Below are positions 1-4,345 of a DNA stretch of 5,265 nt, piece after piece. The DNA lies in contig JAAUTM010000143.1 in assembly GCA_012031455.1 (NCBI GenBank), positions 1 through 5,265 of the forward strand. The letters run 5' to 3'. Numbering within the stretch: the stretch's first letter is position 1; each line of letters begins with the position of its first letter. Source of the stretch: Phycisphaerales bacterium (lineage in GTDB: Bacteria > Planctomycetota > Phycisphaerae > Phycisphaerales > Phycisphaeraceae). The notes under the pieces are model-generated. The model was not told the DNA's origin. It saw nothing but the letters and a program-made list of their open reading frames with translations, and searched no databases. The position numbers and the translations under genes are program-made.

Positions 1-52
1 CACTGGGTCCGACTTGTCGTGAGCGGTGCCTGCAAAGCTTCCGCACAGTTTG

Positions 53-81
53 TTTACACTTAAAGATATTAAGCTTGTCAA
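53..81 (-). promoter_or_regulatory. Sigma70-like promoter facing the left window edge
   Basis: On the minus strand TTGACA (81-76) matches the -35 consensus exactly. It is followed by a 17-base spacer and TGTAAA (58-53), which matches four of six -10 positions. The surroundings are AT-rich compared with the neighbouring genes. It lies just beyond the terminator that ends the secretin gene, so it most likely starts a separate minus-strand unit whose coding part begins outside the window. No start codon with a ribosome binding site is visible in bases 1-50. The call rests on motif match and position only. Confidence 0.5.
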
Positions 82-101
82 CCATGTAATACTGACCAAT
101 T

Positions 102-143
102 AAAAAAGGTCGCCAACCTGAGGGAAGGCGACCTTTCTTTTTT
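102..143 (-). terminator. Intrinsic terminator after the secretin gene
   Basis: A perfect 10-bp stem pairs AAAGGTCGCC (105-114) with GGCGACCTTT (127-136) around a 12-base loop. On the minus strand the stem runs into TTTTTT (107-102), the classic Rho-independent form. On the plus strand it is followed by C and six T, so it could work in both directions. It begins 45 bases after the TAA stop of the secretin gene, which fits the end of that transcription unit. Confidence 0.9.
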
Positions 144-187
144 AGTAATGTCAAGACACAAAGACCATCAGGTTAGCCGGGCTGTGT

Positions 188-1972
188 TTACCGCTGTCCC
201 TGCACACCGCTGACGCCCTGGGTGCGGTTGAGGAAGCTTGGTTCAGTGCTGCGGCCGATGTTGTATCGGGCCGGATCATCACGCAGACCGGGGAACAGGG
301 TGTCCTCTTCCTGATCGGGGATGATGATGGTGGGCTTGAGCAGCACCAGCAGCACAGACTCATCCTTGACGGTGGAGTTGTTGGTGAAGAAGCGATTGAC
401 AATCGGAATCTTGGAAAGAATCGGCACGCCAGCTTCGATTTCGGCATCACCCACCAGACGCTGACCACCCAGAAGCAGAGTTCCGCGATCGGGTACCACA
501 ACGGAGGTGCGTACTTCGGTGATACGGGCTTCGGGGAGTTCGATCACGCCTTCGATCACCACCGGAGTATCGGGGCCGTCACCACCATCATCAATGGTCA
601 CCACGGCCGTCACCGGGAAGGTACGGAAGGGACGGATCAGCTCCGCCAGCTTGGGATACACATTCATGATGACATAGCGGCGGTCAGGGGAGATCGCGCC
701 TTCCACTTCGAGAAAGACACCTTCGACAGCAGATTCGGTTTCAACATCAAAGCCAGCAGCACCGGATACGGGGTCCAGTTCGCTGATGTAGGCTACCGAG
801 CGGTAGATGTTGATCTGAGCAACTTTGCCGTTGAGGATGGTCACGCGGGGTGCGTTGAGGGTGGTGATATTTCGCCGAGCCTGGGTAGCACGGATCAGCA
901 CATCCAGTTCAAGGTCATCCAGGTAGGAGAAACCAAGACTCAAACCACGGGTAAAGCCACCCGACCCATCAACCTGGCCAAAGCTGTTGGCCACACCGGT
1001 AGCCTGACGGTCAGCGATGGATGCGGTACCACTGGTATCAATGGTGATCGGACCCAGTTCACCACTGTTAGGCGTGTAGGTCATCGACATGCTCAGGCCG
1101 AACTCATCGAGGAAGTTCTGAGTGACTGCGAGGAAGCGAGACTCAACACTGATCTGGGTACCAAAGCCGCGGCGTAACTTCTCAAGCAGTTCCTTGAGTT
1201 GTTTATGGTTGCGGGTGCTGGTACGAACGATCATCTTGCTGTTCTGATCGATGCGCAGGGTTCCGGGGCCATTGTTGAGCCACCAGTCCTGCGGCCTGCC
1301 GACGTTTTCAACGATAAGCTGGTTTAGGGCCTCAGCCAGTTCCAATTTGCGTTCAATGATTTCATCTTCATCAAGCACTTCGCCAACGGTTTCGACATCG
1401 ATTTCCAGGCCGCCTTCATCGCCGCCAAGGTCCCCGCCGATGCCTGTGTAATCCAGTACGCGGTTATCCGGGACGATGTGCATGAGGTCGGCCACGTCGT
1501 AGATTTCCAGAGGATCGCGGTCCACCTGCAAAGCCCGTTGGGCGGTAATGACCACCACGCCGTTGTCCACGGAGTAAACCACCGGGTTGTTGTCATCGAT
1601 GGTGATCTGTTCGAGCACTCGGGTCAGCACGGTTTCGGCGCTGACACCGACCAGTTGCAGGGTGACGGGGCGATCCTGATCGACACCAGCCTGCTGCAGA
1701 GCGGTCCAGTTGGGGAAGATGTTCAAACCGGTGACCGTGCGAAGATAATCGATGACGGAACTGAAGCGGTTGTTGTCGAATTCGACGCGGTCGAGTTTGC
1801 GTTCGTTAAGGATTCGGCTGACTTCTCGATCAGCTTCAGTGCCGTAGGATTGATCGTCGATGCTGCGCAGCCGACGGTAGGTCAGTTCCGGCCAGTCAGC
1901 GGGGTAGGTCAGAAGCTCGGTGTAGGGGATCATCACTTCCATGTTGATCGCCTGATGCCGGGCAATGTTCAA
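188..1972 (-). CDS. Secretin (type II/III secretion system protein), C-terminal part
   Basis: This is the longest unbroken frame, 594 codons counted from a TTG at 1972. The frame stays open upstream to 2005, and I doubt that 1972 is a true start. Residues about 58-145 look like an STN/N0 secretin domain: FDNNRFSSVIDYLRTVTGLN, then a strand pattern ending VYSVDNGVVVITA. Residues about 158-270 (LEIYDVADLM, then KMIVRTSTRNHKQLKELLEKL) resemble secretin N-type ring domains, with an acidic Gly-rich insert near 178-205. Residues about 345-553 are the barrel: TTLNAPRVTILNGKVAQI, VVVPDRGTLLLGGQ, GVPILSKIPIVNRFF and LLVLLKPTIII are hallmark secretin segments. About 40 residues follow, too few for a clear pilotin-binding domain. 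There is no signal peptide near 1972, which supports joining this piece to the upstream one. The family call is certain; the export pathway it belongs to is not. Confidence 0.93.
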   Translation of the reverse strand: MNIARHQAINMEVMIPYTELLTYPADWPELTYRRLRSIDDQSYGTEADREVSRILNERKLDRVEFDNNRFSSVIDYLRTVTGLNIFPNWTALQQAGVDQDRPVTLQLVGVSAETVLTRVLEQITIDDNNPVVYSVDNGVVVITAQRALQVDRDPLEIYDVADLMHIVPDNRVLDYTGIGGDLGGDEGGLEIDVETVGEVLDEDEIIERKLELAEALNQLIVENVGRPQDWWLNNGPGTLRIDQNSKMIVRTSTRNHKQLKELLEKLRRGFGTQISVESRFLAVTQNFLDEFGLSMSMTYTPNSGELGPITIDTSGTASIADRQATGVANSFGQVDGSGGFTRGLSLGFSYLDDLELDVLIRATQARRNITTLNAPRVTILNGKVAQINIYRSVAYISELDPVSGAAGFDVETESAVEGVFLEVEGAISPDRRYVIMNVYPKLAELIRPFRTFPVTAVVTIDDGGDGPDTPVVIEGVIELPEARITEVRTSVVVPDRGTLLLGGQRLVGDAEIEAGVPILSKIPIVNRFFTNNSTVKDESVLLVLLKPTIIIPDQEEDTLFPGLRDDPARYNIGRSTEPSFLNRTQGVSGVQGQR

Positions 1973-4103
1973 GGCGCGACGACGTTCATCATCCCGCAGC
2001 TGACATTAGAGGCTGGTGTCCTCAATCATTCCTCATGGCCTGAGCGGCCACGTGATTGGGGTCCAGGAAGAGGGCTTGATGCAGGGCTTCGAGAGCCTTG
2101 TCATATTTCTGCTCACGGCGAAGCTCGGCAGCACGGCGAAGCAGACGCTGAATTTCTTCTTCCTGCTCACGAAGCACCCGGCGACGGGATTCTTCCTGTT
2201 CCTCGGCCCGCTGCTGGGAGACAAGGTCTTTCTGGCGGGCTTCATATACGGTTTGTGCCCGGGCAATCATTGTGGACTTTTCCACGGCCTGCTTGCGAAG
2301 ACTGTCATAGTTAGCGGCGGGCAGAATGTTCTGCTTGCGATCCAAGGTGAGCTTGGCAGTCTGCACTGCTTCGGCAGCGGCGGTGAAGTTATTTTCCTTG
2401 AGCAACCCATCGGCGCGATTCATGGCGGCATTGAATTCTGCCACCGTGGCTTCGGCCACGAGCTGCTGCGAAGCTACCTGAGTATCCAGCAGGGTTCGGG
2501 GGGCTTCGGCAGCTTTGATGGCTGCTTCGACGTTTTGCTTGCCAGCGAGCAAATCTTTTGCGTGGCATCCACAGCCAGACCATCATCATAAGACCGCAAG
2601 GCGACGCGCAGGTTGCCCTGTTTTTCGGCTTCACGACCTTCGACAAGTTTCTGCTGAATGAAGAGCAACTTTGCCTGTGCCAGCAGGTCCGGGTCGGCCT
2701 TGGGTGCTTCGACGGGCTTGGCAACAGGTGCGGGAGCCACGGGTTTGACTTCCGTGACTGCGGGGGTTTCAACAGGTTTAGCGGGTGCGACTGCAACAGG
2801 TGCGGCAGGTGCAGCGGTCTGTGCAGGGGCAGGCTTGACGGCCACCGGCTTGGGTGATTCGACCGTAGGTGCGGGAGTGGCCGGGCTGCAGGGACTACAG
2901 GTTTGGCGGGAGCGGCAGCAACTGGCGTTGCAGGTACGGCTGGGCTGCGGGTTTCACAGCCGTGGCAGGCGCTGCGCCGGTGCGGGCGATGGGATCGTGG
3001 GGATGTAAGGCTTGACTTCTGTAACTGAAGGTTGAGGAGGGGCAACCGGTGCAGGGGCAGGAACCGGCTTGGGAGCTTCGACAGCTTTGGGGGCGGCGGG
3101 AGCTGGGCCGGTGGGCACGGGAGCGGGCTTTGATTCGGTCATGGGTGCTGCAACAGGGGCAGCAGGCTTGGCGGGGGCAGGTGCAACGGCTACAGGTTTG
3201 GGGGCGGGTGCAGCGGGTTTGACTTCCGGAGCCTTGGCCACCGGGGTGGCAACCGGTTGGGCCGGTGCGACAGGTTTGGGAGCTACGGCCACCGGGGCGA
3301 CATAGACAGGTTTCTCATTGACCACGGGGGTCATTGGAGCAGGGGCTGGTGCGACGGGCTTGGCTTCAGGAGCCTTGGCCACAGGGGGTGGCGGGGACCA
3401 CGGGCTTGGCAGGTTCAGTAGCCTTGGGAGCTTCGACCGGCTTAACCGTGACTTTGGGTTCGGCAGCTTTGGGTGCTTCGGGCTTGGCAGGTGCAGCAGC
3501 AACAGCTGGTTTACGGGAAGCAATCAGCGCCAAGGCGCGGTCCACGCGTTCGTTGTCGAACCAGCCTAAGTCCAGACCACCGGTTTTGACGGTCTGGAGT
3601 TTCTTCTGGGCGTCATCGAGCTTGCCAGCCTGAATGTCCGCCAGCGCCAGGTCAATGCTCTGACGGGCTGCGGTTTCACCAGCGGCCTGAGCTCGACGCA
3701 CTTCCGCCAATCGCGCGGCTGCCAGTTCTTTCTGGGCAGCGGTGCTATCGGGGTGACGTGCGACTTCTTCAAGCAATGTGGCGGCGGCAGGATACTTGCC
3801 TTGCCCCTGCGCTGCGGCTGCCTGTTTGAGCAGGTCCTCCGCAGATGCTTTCTGATGAAGTTGCCGATCGATATTCTGCAGAGTTTCGAACAGGGAGACG
3901 CGGTCCTCCTTGTTCAACTGCATAGGATCAACCCGGCGAAGGGTCTGGAGGGAGCCGGAGTAATCGCCTTGCGAATACTTCTGCATTCCCTCTTTGTAAA
4001 GGTCATCGGCGGTCGGGTCAGCGGCCAGTGAAAACCATGACCCGATACCAATGAGTAGTCCAGCAAAGATCACCATACCGAGGAGGGGACGATGACGGAA
4101 CAA
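188..4103 (-). CDS. TPR / Pro-Ala-Lys linker / STN / secretin protein (one gene, frames broken)
   Basis: I read this whole stretch as one gene of about 1,300 codons for an exported outer-membrane secretin. The order in reconstructed residues is: signal peptide 1-27, TPR-like helices about 33-195, Pro/Ala/Lys linker about 198-470, second TPR and coiled-coil block about 470-694, STN-like N0 domain about 765-850, N-domain region about 865-980, and secretin barrel about 1050-1260. The reading frame changes at 3384-3388 (one G too many on the plus strand), near 2973-3003, at 2942-2944, at 2883-2885 and at 2556-2559 (one base too few each). It also changes at 2006-2024, where more than one change is needed. 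Composition and domain logic continue across each break, and only the first piece carries a signal peptide, which the secretin needs. The start is TTG at 4103, six bases after AGGAGG. Secretins are multimeric gated channels of type II/III secretion, type IV pili and phage export; which system this one serves cannot be told here. Two or more separate genes remain possible, mainly split at 2006-2024. Confidence 0.72.
2022..2552 (-). CDS. TPR and coiled-coil segment of the secretin protein
   Basis: About 176 codons of helical, Ala/Glu/Arg-rich protein. It begins LAGKQNVEAAIKAAEAP and contains repeats of the kind ADGLLKENNFTAAAEAVQTA, which fit TPR-like helix pairs. Residues about 95-148 are highly charged (QRAEEQEESRRRVLREQEEE) and should form a long coiled coil. 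The last 35 residues, ELRREQKYDKALEALHQALF then LDPNHVAAQAM, are a textbook TPR unit. The frame ends at TGA (2024-2022) directly before the secretin frame. There is no ribosome binding site or signal peptide at its 5' end. Adding one A to AAAA at 2559-2556 gives a smooth DATQKDLLAGKQN join to the preceding segment. I treat it as the middle of the large secretin protein and not as a gene of its own. Confidence 0.7.
   Translation of the reverse strand: MLAGKQNVEAAIKAAEAPRTLLDTQVASQQLVAEATVAEFNAAMNRADGLLKENNFTAAAEAVQTAKLTLDRKQNILPAANYDSLRKQAVEKSTMIARAQTVYEARQKDLVSQQRAEEQEESRRRVLREQEEEIQRLLRRAAELRREQKYDKALEALHQALFLDPNHVAAQAMRND
2556..2882 (-). CDS. End of the linker and start of the second TPR block (segment of the secretin protein)
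   Basis: In this frame the protein reads on from the Pro/Ala/Lys linker (ATPAPTVESPKPVAVKPAPA, later VTEVKPVAPAPVAKPVEAPK) into helices beginning ADPDLLAQAKLLFIQQKL. It then has a TPR-like unit, GREAEKQGNLRVALRSYDDG. The same frame stays open to a stop at 2474, but after 2556 the amino acids become Ser/Lys/Pro-rich and no longer resemble helix. The neighbouring frame takes over the expected AGKQNVEAAIKAAEA pattern there, so the true join is at 2556-2559. The first Met in the frame is at 2845, inside the linker and without a ribosome binding site, so I do not consider it a start. Confidence 0.65.
2698..3512 (-). repeat. Pro/Ala/Lys/Val low-complexity linker region
   Basis: About 270 codons of the large secretin protein consist almost only of P, A, K, V, T and E. 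They come in irregular short units such as VAKAPEAKPVAP, VAKAPEVKPAAP, VTEVKP (twice) and PKPVAVAP. At the DNA level the plus strand shows repeated words, for example ggagccttggccac near 3369 and 3228. This is the composition of rigid extended linkers such as the TonB Pro/Lys region, so an extended periplasmic spacer between the N-terminal TPR block and the secretin-proximal block is the likely role. Four of the frame breaks fall in or at the edge of this stretch. Repeat copy number could also vary between strains or be misassembled. Confidence 0.75.
2954..3388 (-). CDS. Main linker segment of the secretin protein
   Basis: In this frame the linker reads VAKAPEAKPVAPAPAPMTPV and continues to SVTEVKPYIPTIPSPAPA, then meets a stop at 2956-2954 after QRLPRL. 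Upstream of 3388 the same frame is open but gives Leu/Ser/Arg/Pro-rich protein unlike the linker, so the segment begins at the join and not at any start codon. Dropping one C from the CCCCC run (minus strand, 3388-3384) joins PATP of the N-terminal segment to VAKAP. Past the 3' end, two further short pieces continue the linker in the other two frames: about 2972-2942 (APATAVKPAA) and 2940-2884 (AVPATPVAAAPAKPVVPAA). Confidence 0.65.
   Translation of the reverse strand, partial: PPVAKAPEAKPVAPAPAPMTPVVNEKPVYVAPVAVAPKPVAPAQPVATPVAKAPEVKPAAPAPKPVAVAPAPAKPAAPVAAPMTESKPAPVPTGPAPAAPKAVEAPKPVPAPAPVAPPQPSVTEVKPYIPTIPSPAPAQRLPRL
3366..4103 (-). CDS. N-terminal segment: signal peptide and TPR-like helices of the secretin protein
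   Basis: The start is TTG (4103-4101), six bases after AGGAGG (4115-4110). It gives MFRHRPLLGMVIFAGLLIG, a basic n-region and a hydrophobic core, then SWFSLAADP with a signal peptidase site best placed after SLA (residue 27). An earlier in-frame TTG at 4163 has no ribosome binding site and would bury the signal. Residues about 33-195 hold three TPR-like units: ADDLYKEGMQKYSQGDYSGS, then KQAAAAQGQGKYPAAATLLE, then LALADIQAGKLDDAQKKLQ. From residue 198 the Pro/Ala/Lys linker starts. The frame stops at 3368-3366 after the unnatural tail CGQGS, because of the break at 3384-3388. A stand-alone exported TPR protein is possible, but the linker continues at once in the next frame. Confidence 0.8.
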   Translation of the reverse strand: MFRHRPLLGMVIFAGLLIGIGSWFSLAADPTADDLYKEGMQKYSQGDYSGSLQTLRRVDPMQLNKEDRVSLFETLQNIDRQLHQKASAEDLLKQAAAAQGQGKYPAAATLLEEVARHPDSTAAQKELAAARLAEVRRAQAAGETAARQSIDLALADIQAGKLDDAQKKLQTVKTGGLDLGWFDNERVDRALALIASRKPAVAAAPAKPEAPKAAEPKVTVKPVEAPKATEPAKPVVPATPCGQGS

Positions 4104-4115
4104 AGCAGGCCTCCT
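4101..4115 (-). promoter_or_regulatory. Ribosome binding site deciding a TTG start
   Basis: AGGAGG (4115-4110) is a perfect Shine-Dalgarno core, with six bases to TTG (4103-4101). It decides the start of the large secretin protein. The next in-frame ATG (4076) would remove the basic n-region of the signal peptide, and the upstream TTG (4163) lacks such a site. Confidence 0.8.
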
Positions 4116-4345
4116 TTGCGATGGCCCGCTGAGCTTAGTGCTACAGCGGCGCCGATGCACCAAAGAATATTACCCATACCTCAACACACACGCTGCCCCG
4201 AACTCAATTTACAGAAGCGTCGTCAATCTAACCATTGGCTCATAGACCTGCAAGTCACCTGTCGTCAAAGTGGGTAACTTTTTTTCATGTTCCCGTTTTG
4301 AACGACGCCGGCGACCCCTCGTAAGTGCGTAGTTACCCTGCATTT
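4104..4345 (-). other. Intergenic region and 5' leader of the secretin gene
   Basis: These 242 bases separate the two genes and hold no convincing coding frame. The gap suggests the secretin gene has its own promoter, but no pair of boxes stands out. TTGACG occurs twice on the minus strand (4268-4263 and 4226-4221) within an 8-base direct repeat gtcgtcaa (4261-4268 and 4219-4226), without a good -10 at the right distance. An 8-base inverted repeat, gggtaact (4272-4279) and agttaccc (4331-4338), is 51 bases apart and has no matching T-tract, so I do not call a terminator for the upstream gene. Confidence 0.45.
4126..4149 (-). promoter_or_regulatory. Small hairpin in the 5' leader, just before the ribosome binding site
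   Basis: Read on the minus strand, CCGCTG pairs with CAGCGG, and after a single bulged T the stem continues AGC/GCT around the loop ACTAA. That gives nine base pairs with one bulge. It ends 10 bases before AGGAGG. Such a hairpin could affect ribosome loading or transcript stability, but this is an inference from position alone. It has no T-tract and does not match a riboswitch class that I recognise. Confidence 0.35.

Noticed and set aside
1478..2591. Long plus-strand open frames (1478-2314 and 2016-2591)
   Set aside because: They lie opposite the secretin and TPR coding sequence, show no recognisable domains or ribosome binding sites, and are explained as antisense shadows of GC-rich codons.
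2389..3045. Minus-strand frame of 218 codons crossing the linker
   Set aside because: Only about 2940-2884 of it carries linker-like protein. The rest is Leu/His/Arg/Ser-rich and is an off-frame reading.
2698..3512. CRISPR or tandem-repeat array in the repetitive stretch
   Set aside because: The repeats are irregular and codon-based, with no constant repeat and unique spacer pattern. They encode a low-complexity linker.
3069..3633. Plus-strand Gly/Ala/Thr-rich frames that look like repetitive surface proteins
   Set aside because: They are the antisense reading of the Pro/Ala/Lys linker; GGT/GCA-type repeats follow automatically from the minus-strand codons.
4101..4163. Upstream TTG at 4163 as start of the secretin protein
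   Set aside because: It lacks a ribosome binding site and would add 20 Arg/Ser-rich residues before the signal peptide; the TTG at 4103 has a perfect AGGAGG six bases upstream.
4272..4338. Inverted repeat gggtaact/agttaccc as a terminator or mobile-element end
   Set aside because: The arms are only 8 bases and 51 bases apart, without a T-tract in the right place, transposase or target duplication.
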